Both the position numbers and the translations under genes were made by a program. Positions 23,869 to 34,901 of a stretch of 64,000 nt of DNA are shown here, piece after piece. The notes under the pieces were generated by a model that was given only the letters and a program-made list of their open reading frames with translations, was not told the origin of the DNA and ran no database searches. Numbering within the stretch: position 1 is the stretch's first letter; each line of letters opens with the position of its first letter. Origin of the DNA: Euglena gracilis (taxonomy: Eukaryota > Euglenida > Euglenophyceae > Euglenales); contig CP154955.1 of NCBI GenBank assembly GCA_039621445.1, positions 15,312,465-15,376,464 of the forward strand, written 5' to 3'.

Positions 23869-23993
23869 TACAGTATGCAAAATAAGTAACTTCGACCCCC
23901 TCAGAGAAGTTTATGCATGTTCGAGATGGGTGTTCAAAATTGCCTCAAAAAACATATTGTTGTGCTGGCTTCTGCTGCAATTTGTTCTTTGCC

Positions 23994-24182
23994 ATGGCTC
24001 CTAAACGCAGCCGGGAACAAACCCGAACGGAAATGTTTGCCCTCAAAGGGCAGGGCCTCAGCAATGTTGCTGTGGCCAAGAAGGTGCACCTGACTGAAGC
24101 GGGTGTCAGGTATATCTTGAAGACATTTAAGCACAATGACGTGCGCACCCATCATCGCATTCTATCTCGGTATGAACGTTAA
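23994..24182 (+). CDS. Transposase N-terminal helix-turn-helix domain
   Basis: ATG at 23994 opens MAPKRSREQTRTEMFALKGQ, continuing with 'GLSNVAVAKKVHLTEAGVRYIL': the first DNA-binding helix-turn-helix of Tc1/mariner-like transposases (62 residues). The frame ends at 24182. A GTATGA...TTTTTTCCAG pair (24170-24223) looks like a 54-bp intron, but splicing it does not restore the downstream frame. The DDE/D catalytic domain is absent. Confidence 0.7.
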   Translation: MAPKRSREQTRTEMFALKGQGLSNVAVAKKVHLTEAGVRYILKTFKHNDVRTHHRILSRYER

Positions 24183-24223
24183 ACAACCACCTGCCTGCAT
24201 CAATTTTGGATCATTTTTTCCAG

Positions 24224-24403
24224 GTACAAAAAGAGGCTTCTGGCATTGAACTATCGGTGTACACAAGCCAGGATGGTTTGTGGGACGCCAGCCAAGCTGC
24301 CTGCGCTACCATTGACCGCCAGACCAGAAAAAAATTGTATGAAAGCATTCCCAGGCGGTTGTTTGCGGTGATTGGCGCTCGTGGAGGCCACGCCAAATAT
24401 TAG
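24224..24403 (+). pseudogene. Transposase C-terminal remnant
   Basis: A different frame ending ESIPRRLFAVIGARGGHAKY and a stop, the recognisable C-terminus of Tc1/IS630-family transposases ('SMPRRLQAVI.A.GGHTKY'). The catalytic region between this and the helix-turn-helix is deleted, so the element cannot mobilise itself. Confidence 0.85.
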
Positions 24404-24555
24404 TGTTGCTTCACTTACCTTTCTCACAAGCAAAAGCTTGTCGCGCCCATGCCTTGCCATGCCCGGCTGATGACTGCATAAACTTCTCCGGGGGGGGGGG
24501 GGGGCGAAGTTACCAATTTTGCAGTGCCTCGAAGTTACTTATTTCGCATACTGTA

Positions 24556-25746
24556 TGTGCCCCTGGTGGTCATTTTGTGAATCTATGCCAATGATGCCCC
24601 CCATTTCAGAACAACAGCAATGGCGATTCAATTTAAATGTGATTTTGTTTGATGTTTCACGGCTCCATCACCTCAAGATTCCTGGCTAATGACTTATATT
24701 CCTTACTGTAGCGACCTTGAGGTTGGCGATTTTTTTTCAAGCACCACCCACCCACCCACCACCTGAGCACCCCCTTGCGAACCCTCTGCGACTGGCGAAT
24801 TCCAGCAACCCCCCCGAAACCCCCCACCCATGGCCCCCCCACCCCCCACCTTGGCCACCCCCAACTTGTGGGCCCCCCGAGGGGGGGTGGGACTCCAGCT
24901 GCCCCCCCCCCCCACAAAACCTACCACCCGCGACCAGAGGGTGATTACGCAGATGTTAAATGAATTATGACCCCCCCCCCAAAAAACAAAACAAAACCAA
25001 TCCAAAATTGACCGCCGTCCCTTGAAATTCTTCAGTGCAGGAGTTCGGCCGGCCCGACTGTCCCTGGGTGCACTGTAGGGCAGCGGCCATACCATTGCTC
25101 GACCCCCCCCCCCAGGGGGGGGAGTGACCGACTTGGTTTTGACTGACTGCCTGGTTTTGGTGCCAAGAGTGGTTTAAAAATAATCAAATGGTCAAAAACA
25201 GCCAAAAAAAGCCCGAAAGCAGGAGAAAATGTTTTAAAAGAATTGCCAACAGTGGGCAACAGTAGCCAAAATGGTCAAAAATGTCAAAAAATAGGCGAAA
25301 TATGGTCAAAAATGGCCAAAAGTGACAAACAGAGGCCAACAGCAATCGAAAATGGCCAAAAACCACAGCAAAATTGCAAAAGTTTCCGAAAGCGGCAACA
25401 AGTCCAAAAACGGCCAAATGAGGCCAAAAATAGTTGGAAAAAAATCAAACAACAGCCCGAAAATCTCCATATCGCCCTGCCATCGGAACCCCACCTTTGG
25501 CCTCCAAAATTCCCGCATTGCCCTGCATCGCCCTGCATCGTCAAAAGTGCTTGCCCCCGGGCGGGGGACTTTTTCCCCGAGCCCAAACCCACCCACCCAC
25601 TTTTTCGAAAACCCACCCACCCACGACCCCCCCCCCCACCCACCAAAACCCAGCCAAAAATTGGCCGAAACCCCCCAAAAATTCCGACCTGTCTTTCAGC
25701 CAGGCCAAAATCTGACCCATGATGCACCCCACCAAGGGGGTCTACC
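24556..25746. other. Repeat-rich spacer, no gene
   Basis: 24740-24960 is C-tract DNA. 25085-25160 is one end of a 'cataccattgct' MITE. 25165-25440 is a run of degenerate 'ggccaaaaatggtcaaaa' phrases. 25560-25650 has 'acccacccacc' blocks. None of the long frames is protein-like. Confidence 0.5.
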
Positions 25747-27966
25747 GCAAAAGTGGAATCCTAACCTTTTGGTTACCTCCGAGGAGCCTCCGCGGAGGCT
25801 CAAGGTAACCAGGCTCCGAGGAGGCTCCGCGGAGCCTCCTCGGAGGCTAAGGTAACCAGGCTCCGCGGAGGCTCCAAGGTAACCAGGCTCCGCGGAGGCT
25901 CCTCGGAGCCTAAGGTAACCAGCCGCTCAAGGTAACCAGGCTCCGAGGAGGCTCCGCGGAGCCTCCTCGGAGGCTAAGGTAACCAGTTTTGCCAGGGCAT
26001 GTTGTGAACATGGTAGTGACGAGAATTTGTTTTTTGTGTTATAAAGAGAAACGTCAAACCTGTCCATTTTCTGCCCATTTGCATAGAGGATGCAAAAAAA
26101 ATTCACGTTCTGACAGGTTCGGAAGCTGCCACTGGGTGCAGTCGCCATGTTTGACATTGAAGAAAGTTTCTCTTTATAACACAGAAAAAAATAAATTCCC
26201 ATTCAGTTGTATGTTCCCAGCGGGATGACAATTTTACATACAATTCTGGCCTCTGGATAATTTTGGTGTAATTCTGACTGAATAAATCCATTTTCGGATT
26301 CGTTATGAACTGTATGTTATCACTCAAAGTCCCTGTCCGTTTGCTGCCCATTTGCACAGAGGGGAAAATAATTCACGGACTAACTCACGGAGTAATTCAC
26401 AGACTCACAGGTGTAACAAAAAATTAACAGACTTCGGGAGGCAACGTAGAGCGTAAACAAAACAGAAAATGAATTTATTCAGCCAGGATTTTACCTGAAT
26501 TATCCAGGCGCCAGAATTGTGCCTGAGATTGTGATCCCATTGGGATTTGCCGCAACTTTTAATCCTGAATTGGACTAAAGAATCTTCAACCAGGTGAACG
26601 AGCAGTCACGTGGGGGGGAGGTGGTAGACAAACTGCACGTCAGCATGGATGTGATGTTGCAAATAAAGGCCAGGTGAAACCCAAAATGGTGTCCATTTGG
26701 CTGTGCCCGGGAGGGGGGGCGGGGGGGGAGGGGGTCCTGGGGGCGGGGGGGAGGGGCCTGCGGCCCCCTCCCCCCCAGCCCCCCTCCCCCCTCCCCCCAG
26801 GACCCCCCCTCCCCCCTCCCCCCCACCCCCCCACCCCCCTCCCCCGCTCCCCAATAACAACATCCCTTTGTGTGGACAAAATTTGGCGGACATGGCGTAA
26901 ATAGCAAACGGGTAAACAGTAAAAGCAAATAAGGCGGACATGGCGTTTTTGTTGCAAATGGATTTTTGGTTTCAACAAGTTTGGCGGACGTGGCGAAAAC
27001 AGCAAATGGGTAAACGGTAAAAGCAAAATCAGGCGGACATGGCGTTTTTGTGGCAAATGGATGAATGGTTTTCAACAAGATTGGCAGACATGGCATTATA
27101 TAGCGAACGGGTAAACGCTAAATGCAAAATAAGGCGGCAAATGGATAAATAGCTTTCAACAAGTTTGGCGCAGGGCGGTCCTTAAGGAAATAAAAAACAA
27201 AACTCTGCCGTCCCACACTCAATAAAAAATACAGGAAAATAGGCAAAGAAATTTGGCATTCTTCGGCGACAACAGGTCGATATCAGGGGAAAAAACTGAT
27301 TATTGGCATCCTGTGACCATCGACCAATCCACCCAAATCATCCAAAAGTGTGTTTTTTTTGGACTTTTTAATTTTGGACCCTGTTCAAGTCCCAGTCCTG
27401 CCCTTGGTCGGCCCTTTGGCCGAAAGGGGGGCGGTGCTTAAGAAAATTAAAAAAAAAACTTCCCTGTCCCTTAAAGACTGCCCTGGTTTGGCGGACATGG
27501 CATAAATGGCAAACTTAAATGGTAAAAATAAAAATTAGGAGGACATGGTGTTTTTGTGCAAATAGATTTTTGGTTTTCAACAAGTTTGACATGGCGTATA
27601 CAGTAAACGGGTAAATGGTAAAGCGGTGCGATACCAGACATGGCCTGTGTACAACAGTGGTTACCTCCGAGGAGGCTCCGCGGAGCCTCCTCGGAGGCTC
27701 CAAGGTAACCAGGCTCCGCGGAGGCTCCAAGGTAACCAGGCTCCGCGGAGCCTCCTCGGAGCCTAAGGTAACCAGGCTCCGCGAAGGCTCGAGGTAACCA
27801 GGCTCCGAGGAGGCTCCGCGGAGCCTCCTCGGAGGCTAAGGTACCAGGCTCCGCGGAGGCTCCAAGGTAACCAGGCTCCACGGAGCCTCCTCGGAGCCTA
27901 AAGTAACCAGGCTCCGCGGAGGCTCCTCGGAGGCTAGGTAACCAAAACTTAGGATTCCACATTTGC
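25747..27966. mobile_element. Palindrome-armed element, GGTAACC/CTCCGCGGAG words
   Basis: A 2.2-kb element whose ends are inverted: GCAAAAGTGGAATCCTAACC at 25747, and the inverse of GCAAATGTGGAATCCTAAG ending at 27966. Each arm (25775-25990 and 27655-27945) is a dense array of nested palindromes built from GGTAACC and CTCCGCGGAG / CTCCGAGGAG. The interior holds imperfect tandem copies of a roughly 120-bp unit containing 'ggcggacatggcg' (26880-27620) and a G/C-tract hairpin (26710-26850). No protein-coding capacity seen. No obvious target duplication. Confidence 0.8.
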
Positions 27967-27994
27967 TGGGACCCCCACCAAAGGACGGCCCCGA

Positions 27995-30606
27995 GCGAGA
28001 AATTGGTGATGGACTTTTTGGTGGTCGCTAGCGACTAGTCGCTAGCGACCATGGTCGCTAGCGACCATTTTCTAGCGACTAGTCGCTAGCGACCATTGGT
28101 GGTCGGGCCGACTAGTCGGCCCGACCACCAATTTTAAGTCCACCCCCCCCCTCTAAAAAAGTTTTTAAGCCCCCCCCCCTCCAAAAAAAATTCATTCAAA
28201 TATGAAGGAAAATGACTCGAAACCCACCCAAATGCCTTCAGAAACCCCCATTCGGGGGTCCATCTGCAAAAAATTTTGGGTAATATCTTCTTTTTGCGCC
28301 AGTTCTGTGAAAGTTGTCTTTGTCCAGGAGATAAGGAGCACGATTCGGCCTTCCTTGCCTTGCACACACAAGGGGATTTTGTCATTGGAGTGTGGGAGGG
28401 TGCGGGGGGGGCGGGGGGGGGGGATCAGCCCCCCCCCCCGCTAGACGACCAAGGGCGCCGAAGGCGCCTTAGGACTGTTTTGTTTACGGTGCGCGTGGCA
28501 TTACATGCGCGCCTGGCCCTTGGGTCGGTTACCCCCCGGAGGGGATTTTGTTATTGGAGGGCGGGGGGGGGGGGGGGGGGGGGGCGGCAGCCCCCCCCCG
28601 CTAGACGACCAAGGGCGCCGAAGGCGCCTTAGGACTGTTTTGTTTACGGTGCGCGTGGCATTACATGCGCGCCTGGCCCTTGGGTCGGTTACCCCCCGGA
28701 GGGGATTTTGTTGTTGGAGGCGGGGGGGGGGGGGGGGGGGGGGGCGGCAGCCCCCCCCCCCCGCTAGACGACCAAGGGCGCCGAAGGCGCCTTAGGACTG
28801 TTTTGTTTACGGTGCGCGTGGCATTACATGCGCGCCTGGCCCTTGGGTCGGTTACCCCCCGGAGGGGATTTTGTTATTGGAGGGCGGGGGGGGGTGCGGG
28901 GGGGGGGGCGGCAGCCCCCCCCCCCCCCCGCTAGACGACCAAGGGCGCCGAAGGCGCCTTAGGACTGTTTTGTTTACGGTGCGCGTGGCATTACATGCGC
29001 GCCTGGCCCTTGGGTCGGTTACCCCCCGGAGGGGATTTTGTTATTGGAGGGCGGGGGGGGGGGGTGCGGGGGGGGGGGCGGCAGCCCCCCCCCCCCGCTA
29101 GACGACCAAGGGCGCCGAAGGCGCCTTAGGACTGTTTTGTTTACGGTGCGCGTGGCATTACTTACATGCGCGCCTGGCCCTTGGGTCGGTTACCCCCCGG
29201 AGGGGATTTTGTTATTGGAGGGCGGGGGGGGGTGCGGGGGGGGGGGGGCGGCATCCCCCCCCCCCCCCCCCCGCTAGACGACCAAGGGCGCCGAAGGCGC
29301 CTTAGGACTGTTTTGTTTACGGTGCGCGTGGCATTACATGCGCGCCTGGCCCTTGGGTCGGTTACCCTCCGGAGGGGATTTTGTTATTGGAGGGCGGGGG
29401 GGTGTGCGGGGGGGGGCGGCAGCCCCCCCCCGCTAGACGACCAAGGGCGCCGAAGGCGCCTTAGGACTGTTTTGTTTACGGTGCGCGTGGCGTTACATGC
29501 GCGCCTGGCCCTTGGGTCGGTTACCCTCCGGAGGGTAATTTGTTATTGTAGGGCGGGGGGGGGGTGCCGGGGGGGGGGGGCAACCCCCAGAAGCCCCCAC
29601 CGCTAGAACGACAACGGGCGCCGATATGCGCCTAGGACTGTTTTGTTTTCATGGGCGGGAAAAGGGCCGGAAATCGGGTCAAAATCGGTCAAAAATCCCT
29701 GATTTTTCTTTGAAAATCGATCCAAAAATGCTCGTTTTTTGAAATTTTTTGAACAATTTTTTGGGGGAAAACACCAACGCATCAAAAAAAGGGCAATATG
29801 TGCAAAACTCAGCAAAAAGGGGTGTTTTTGCTCACTTTCCGGCGCGCAGCGCCGGAAGAAAATTTTCTCCTATTTTTGGCACCTGTCAAGGAGGGGGGGG
29901 GTGGGGGGGTCCGGACCCCCACTGCCAAGATGTAGGGGGGGGGGGGGTCCAGACCCCCCCCTACCACCTTACCCCCCTAGGGGGGGGGGTGGTCGGGACC
30001 CCCCCCTACCACCTACCTCAATACCGAAGGGCTTCCCATCCATCCCTGGGGGGGGGGGGCGGCAGCCCCCCCCCCGCTAGACGACCAAGGGCGCCGAAGG
30101 CGCCCTAGGACTGTTTCGTTTACGGTGCGCGCCTGGCTTTTGTTTACAGTGCGCGTGGGCCGACTAAGTTCACATATCGGGGTTCCTTCGGGTGCACAAT
30201 TTGGCCCTCCTACTGCAGCCTTCTCCGGGGGGGGGGGTGTCACCCCCCCCCCCCGCACCCCCACCCGTCCAACTGGACTCCTGGACAAAGACAACTTTCA
30301 CAGAACTGGCGCAAAAAGAAGATATTACCCAATTTTTTTTGCAAATGGACCCCCGAATGGGGGTTTCTGAAGGCATTTGGGTGGGTTTCGAGTCGTTTTC
30401 CTTCATATTTCAATGAAAAAAATTTGGAGGGGGGGGGGCTTAAAAATTTTTTTAGAGGGGGGGGGGGTGGACTTAAAATTGGTGGTCGGGCCGACTAGTC
30501 GGCCCGACCACCAATGGTCGCTAGGCCATCACCAACAGTCGCTAGCGACTAGTCGCTAGCGACTAGTCGCTAGCAACCACCAAAAAATCCATCACCAATT
30601 TCCCGC
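27995..30606. mobile_element. Palindrome-armed element, CGCTAGCGACTAGTCGC words
   Basis: A 2.6-kb element with inverted arms of about 335 bp (27995-28333 and 30274-30606). Each arm runs: end GCGAGAAATTGGTGATGG, an array of TCGCTAGCGACTAGTCGC and GGTCGGGCCGACTAGTCGG palindromes, a 'ttttaagccccccccc' spacer, then a unique 190-bp subterminal block ending 'ctttgtccaggag'. Single arms of the same family occur at 37740-37890, 39790-40130, 50280-50480 and 51180-51320. No coding sequence. Confidence 0.85.
28440..30110. repeat. Tandem array of a ~165-bp unit
   Basis: Cargo of the element above. Seven near-identical units start at 'ctagacgaccaagggcgcc' (28441, 28602, 28764, 28930, 29098, 29274, 29434), a degraded eighth near 29602, and a further partial at 30077 after an inserted CAGGGATGG-type element (29640-30050). 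Units differ mainly in G/C-tract length. Each contains the palindrome GGCGCCGAAGGCGCC and 'gtttacggtgcgcgtgg'. The repeated glycine/proline-rich frames are artefacts. Confidence 0.92.
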
Positions 30607-31076
30607 AATGAGCCCCAAAGGACCCCCCCCCCAGAGGGGGTCCTGCCCCGGGCACACCGACCCACACCCCCGGGGGGGTCTTCCAAGTTAAAAAGAGGCC
30701 TGAGGTTGGCGTAAAAGCATCGAAAATGGCCCACCCGGCACCGAAGGCGCCAGAATTTTTTTTGCAATTTTGCCAAAGTGTATTGATTTTGGGCCATTTT
30801 CGGCTGAGTGGCCAAAGCAACTGGGGAGGGGGTAGGAAGAGGTGACTGATTTTTTTTTGAAAATGGAAATACCCCCATCCCCCCGGGTCAATAAGGCATG
30901 CAATGGCATGGCAGCAGTCCAATCTCAACCACCCACTTTTGAAACCCCAGCTCCCACCCCCCCACCCCCGTGAGGGGTCACACCAGGTTAAATGAATTTT
31001 ATGACCACGAGAGCAAGAGTGTGAATGCAGGAGCAGTTAAATGGGTGAATTGATTGCGAGGGAGCATCAAAGCACA
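30607..31076. other. Spacer, no gene
   Basis: C/G-tract DNA to 30690, then a passage resembling the 'accagtca'-type MITE interiors (30770-30880) but without ends. Nothing codes convincingly. Confidence 0.45.
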
Positions 31077-31250
31077 TCACAAATCTCTGCGTGGCAATCG
31101 TGCGCTGGCATTGTATGCACTCTCTAAATGTCGCAGCCGGCCATTCCAGAACTTGTCCTCCGCCCTTTCAAACAATCGTCCAGGTGCCTGGTCTTCAGAA
31201 ATCTCCACCAGCTTGCCGTTGATGTTAGGCAGCCCAAAATTCAACTTCAT
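31077..31250 (-). CDS. Terminal coding exon, unknown protein
   Basis: An open minus frame of 57 residues ending in TGA at 31077. It reads MKLNFGLPNINGKLVEISED, then a segment with 'GRLFERAEDKFWNGRLRHLESAYNASARL'. Mixed charge, aromatic residues and no low-complexity bias make it one of the most protein-like segments in the window. It may begin at this ATG, or be the last exon after the AG at 31243. No family recognised. An exon at 33244-33174 on the same strand may belong to the same gene. Confidence 0.6.
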   Translation of the reverse strand: MKLNFGLPNINGKLVEISEDQAPGRLFERAEDKFWNGRLRHLESAYNASARLPRRDL

Positions 31251-32403
31251 ATCAACCGATTATAATTTGCATGCATGGAATAACTCTCATCTTATCTTAA
31301 ATGCAATTGGAAAATGTAAAAAGAGAACATTCTTTTTTACCCTAACCCTTCAATGAGTAATCGTTAAATTTAAAAACGGAGGATTGTCCTGCACATCAGT
31401 GAGTATGCCAACACCTTGCAGCACAAAATGCTTCAGTGAGGGCTGCCTACGTTACGCACAACCCACCTGAGGAGGAAGAACGATGAAAAAGCTCCATTTT
31501 TGCAGGTTTATGCACTTGACTTTGGGGGGGGGGGATGTTGAAATTTTGGTTTCTGGTTTCTGGTGGCCAATAAAATGCCAAAATGGGAAGAAATCAAACA
31601 GAATTCCCTCAAATGTGGCAGAAAATACCTACTGTCCCCCCCCCAGCACGTATGTGATCTGACGGAGTCCCTGGGGTCACCAGGGGTTTTCTTAAGACCA
31701 TTCCAAAGTCCTCAAAAATGCCATTTTGGCCATTTTCACCCCATTTTCAAAAAAAATTCGATCCAGCCCGGCGCATTGGGGAGGGGCAGGGTTGAAAATG
31801 TATTTTTTCCTTTTCCTGAACCTTGTACCAGACCAGCCCCCCCCCTGATAGCGTCCCATACCCGGCTCAACCACAGGGTGGGCATGGGACACCATCAAGG
31901 GGGGGGGGTCTGGCCAATGGAGATACGGGGTTCCAAGCAACAGGTGAAAAAGTATGGGTGCAAAAGGACAAAAACCAGCAAACCCTAAGCCCCCCCCACT
32001 TGTGATTTCCCCACTAAGGGGGAATGGGACATTATTGGGGGGGTCATGTGCAACTGTTCGCAGCGGCGGAGGGGGTTAAGTTGAGATATTTTTTTTTCTG
32101 GGGGGATTGGTTGGGCCCAACAGAGGAGGGGGTCAACTTACCTCCCCTGGGATATTGCCCCCCCCCCCGGATATTGCCCCCCTTCTGATAATTCAACCCC
32201 TGGGTTCAAAAATTCTCCACGAGGAACATTTTCCCCGCAGAAATGTCTTCTTGGTTTGACGAAGTTTGTTTGGAAGCGTCGAAAATGCACACAAAAATTC
32301 CTAATAATCTCCAATGTAGGGTGCCTCGAGAATTCATCCAGTTTTGTGGCATGTGAGCATATGGGGAAAATGCCCCCTGGGCTGTTGGGCCCAGCTTGGA
32401 GTC
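31251..32403. other. Probable intron or intergenic DNA
   Basis: 31340-31500 holds possible splice signals on the minus strand (a TTCCTCCTCAG acceptor near 31470, GTGTTG donor near 31415), but every frame between them is closed. From 31640 C/G tracts dominate, and 31830-31920 has an inverted pair of 'ccagaccagccccccc'-type sequence. Confidence 0.4.
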
Positions 32404-32775
32404 ATGGCCAGTTTTCCCCCCCCCAGGACCCCCCCAGGACCCCACCCCCCCAGGACCCCCCCAGGACCCCCCCAGGACCCCCCCAGGACCCCCCCAGGAC
32501 CCCCCCAGGACCCCCCCAGGACCCACCGGGGGGCGGTACACAGATGACCCACGTACCGTGGAGTTCCTGGCTCCTTCGGCGCCCGTTACCGGGGGGGGCT
32601 CCCGCCCCCCCCGGACCCCCCCGGGCTTCAAAATAACCTCATCTTTTGGAGCAAAAATTTTGCCAAAAAGTTGCGGGACCCCCCCAGGACGCCCCCAGGA
32701 CCCCCCCAGGACCCCCCCAGGACCCCCCCAGGACCCCCCCAGGACAGAGTCCTGGGGGGGGGGAAAACTGGCCAT
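32404..32775. mobile_element. Inverted element with CCAGGACCCCC tandem blocks
   Basis: Ends ATGGCCAGTTTTCCCCCCCC and its inverse (32756-32775), flanked by direct copies of CCAGCTTGG. Two arrays of the 11-bp unit CAGGACCCCCC (about 32424-32525 and 32684-32746) lie in the same orientation around a short unique core. The Pro-rich frames are artefacts. Confidence 0.7.
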
Positions 32776-33173
32776 AAGTGCCAGCTTGGCCAGGTTTTGT
32801 GTAATGCTGAGCTCTTTAACTGTCTAATGGCCCCAGCAGCCCGGCGGGGTCGAGTAAGCCAGCAGCTCTCAGCTGGGTTGCAGACCCCCGGACCCACCCA
32901 GGGATCCACTGAAGTAAAGTTGGGGGCAGCCTAATCTGTTGATCCTTTAACTGACCAGTTCAACTGCTGCACCACCTTGTGTAATGTATTAGAAGCACCT
33001 GTTTCGTGTGGCATGAGTTCTGAAAAAATTAAGCCCTCAAGCATACCGTGCCCCCTGGACAGTCCCTGTCACCCGAATCGATTGTTTAATTGTGAAAACC
33101 ACATCCCCTTTTTCACAAAAAAAGGTTCTGTTGTTTCTCCAAGTTTTATTTTGCAGCAAGCAAGAAATGGCAC

Positions 33174-33244
33174 CTTTTATTTCCCTCCATAGCTTTCACT
33201 CCTGCAATTGAGCTTCGAAGTTGGTTGATTTCTTGTTCCGCCCT
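33174..33244 (-). CDS. Internal coding exon, coiled-coil-like
   Basis: Minus strand: a strong acceptor (CACTTTGTTTCCAG), 71 bp of open frame reading RAEQEINQLRSSIAGVKAME then GNK, and a GTGCCA donor. The heptad-like pattern suggests an alpha-helical coiled coil. It cannot be joined in phase with 31250-31077 directly, so at least one exon is missing between them. Function unknown. Confidence 0.55.
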
Positions 33245-33342
33245 CTGGAAACAAAGTGGGAAAAGAAAAGCAGAAGGGAAACAATTATCTTGTGTGTTCA
33301 CACTAAATTCATGGGCAAGCATCCTTTATCAGAAGAAAATAT

Positions 33343-33625
33343 GGCAGCCTCCAACTAAAGGGACCCCCCCGGGGGGGGGGTCCCTTTAGTTGGATCAGGG
33401 GGTCAAATTTCTTTTGCGTTATTGATGGAATAGGGTTAAGATTAAGAGTTAGGGTTAGGGATAGGACTAACTTATGGATTTGGGTTAGGTGCGCAAGTTA
33501 GGCCTGAAGTTAGGCCGAGCTCACGCACCTAACCCTATTCCTTCAATAACGCAAAAAAATTTCCCACCCCCCTGATCCAACTAAAAGGACCCCCCCCCGG
33601 GGGGTCCTTTTAGTTGGAGGCTGCC
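33343..33625. mobile_element. Foldback element, GGCAGCCTCCAACTAAA ends
   Basis: 283 bp; long inverted arms (33343-33437 and 33533-33625) starting GGCAGCCTCCAACTAAAGG and containing a C-tract/G-tract stem, around a core with TTAGGG-like text. Flanked by GAAAATAT / GAAAATAA (7 of 8). Confidence 0.85.
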
Positions 33626-33633
33626 GAAAATAA

Positions 33634-34057
33634 ACCCCCCCCCAAATAATACCCCCCCCCCGGGGTATTATTTTTTCGCCCGAAGTCCCGGCCCGAGGGG
33701 GGGGGGGTATTATTTGGGGGGGGTATTATTTTTCCAAAATTTTCGAAATTTTTCGAAGTCCCGTAAAACCCAAAATAGCACCCAAAACCGCCCTTTGGGG
33801 TCATTTTTTGCACTTTCTTGTGAAATGTACCATTTTTGGAGGTCAGATGAGCCAGAAAAATCCATTTTTTTCATAATTTGTTGTCAGAAATTGTGATTTT
33901 TACCAACATTTTCAGGTCAAAAATCCGGGCCTTCGGCCCGAAACCAGGGGGGGGGGGGTATTATTTCGGCGGCCGAAGTCGGACCCCAAGGGGGGGGGTA
34001 TTATTTGGGGGGGTATTATTTGGGGGGGGGGGGTATTATTTGGGGGGGGTTTATATC
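33634..34057. mobile_element. AAATAATACCCCCC inverted element
   Basis: Ends ATAAACCCCCCCCCAAATAA and its inverse (about 34030-34057). Further inverted GGTATTATTT blocks lie at 33660-33730 and 33955-34045. The middle (33770-33900) is A/T-rich and similar to 9610-9700. One of a set with the same plan, including 9780-9868, 35618-36066 and 36744-37097. Confidence 0.75.
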
Positions 34058-34156
34058 CTTGGCAAACAGTGAGACCTGTCCATTCTGGCAAGCAACAAAA
34101 AACAAAGGTGCTTGAGATCCACCCAATAAACCGCTGCTTGCCTATTGACCGTTTAA

Positions 34157-34660
34157 TTGCCAGTGTTTGTTGTCATGTGTCTGTGGAGCTGTTTCTTCAA
34201 CATCATGGTTCAGGCCACATGGCATCTTGGTTCAGGTCATATTTCAAGAAGCGAAACGGAGTACCCCAAACAAGACATATTTGGCGCACTGAAAAACCCT
34301 GTGTGCTCCAGAGCCTTTTTGGAACAATTTGTCTCCACCGCAGCAACCAATGTGAAACCCTCAAAAATGATCTTCGATTTATCAAATAAAATGCAATTCT
34401 GCTTTCCCCTCCATTGTAGGGGAAGACTTGCTTTTGGTCGAAAAATAATCAAATAATGGTTCCCTCGTGTCCCCTCGTTGTGATGGCCAGAGAATTCCGT
34501 CATGCTGTACAGAGCTCTATTCCAGAAACTCAAAATGCACCCTTGCACAGAAACCCTGGCTGAAACACACCAAACAAATGCTTTTCAGTTGTCATTCCTG
34601 GTTTTATGAACCATTTCGGTCACTTTTGGGGGCTTTTTCACCCAGATGCCAGCTCGGGCA
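34157..34660 (+). CDS. Coding-like exons, weakly RGS-like
   Basis: Plus frame over 34230-34390 contains 'SETEYPKQDIFGALKNPVCS' followed by 'RAFLEQFVST', reminiscent of the first helices of an RGS domain ('..L.(N/D)P.....F..FL'). A second piece at 34480-34560, after GTTGTGATGGCCAG, reads 'REFRHAVQSSIPETQNAPLH'. Splicing between them is not resolved and the RGS likeness rests on one motif. Could be a broken host gene. Confidence 0.35.
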
Positions 34661-34901
34661 TGAAATGAAAGCCTCCATACACCCAAAACTAGGCAAAAAA
34701 ATATAACTATAACCTTCTGATATCCGCACGGGTCCGAAAAACAGCAGGGGGGGGGGGCTTTCGACTTGGAGTCACCTTGGCCATGCGCTGATGCCATCCA
34801 CAAAGATTATCAACAGAAATTGGGCAAAGGGGTGCAGAATATGGTATATTTTTCCTCAGGCTGTGATTTTTCTGCCCCATCTGTCCGTTTGGTTCATCAT
34901 T

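Larger units (their letters stand above)
23869..24555 (+). mobile_element. Complete Tc1/mariner-type element, internally deleted
   Basis: 683 bp between TA duplications (23869-23870 and 24554-24555). Terminal inverted repeats of 25 bp, beginning CAGTATGCAAAATAAGTAAC on the left, with one mismatch on the right. A second, inner inverted repeat (AGAGAAGTTTATGCA, about 23903-23917, against 24474-24488) gives a double-TIR layout typical of some Tc1-like elements. It carries the N-terminal and C-terminal parts of a transposase but no catalytic core. Confidence 0.93.

Noticed and set aside
24170-24223. Intron restoring the Tc1 transposase
   Set aside because: GT...AG signals are good, but its removal keeps the first frame, not the frame of the C-terminal remnant; the core is deleted either way.
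26575-27096. 173-residue minus frame rich in repeated 'FATKTPCPP'
   Set aside because: It follows the 120-bp tandem repeat inside the 25747-27966 element and a G/C hairpin; not protein-like.
28276-29606. Series of Gly/Pro-rich plus-strand frames
   Set aside because: They are the same tandem unit read through G/C tracts, with the frame shifting as tract length varies.
32206-32827. GGSWGGPGGV / PPGPPQDPP repeat proteins
   Set aside because: Artef of the 11-bp CCAGGACCCCC repeats; no start or splice context.
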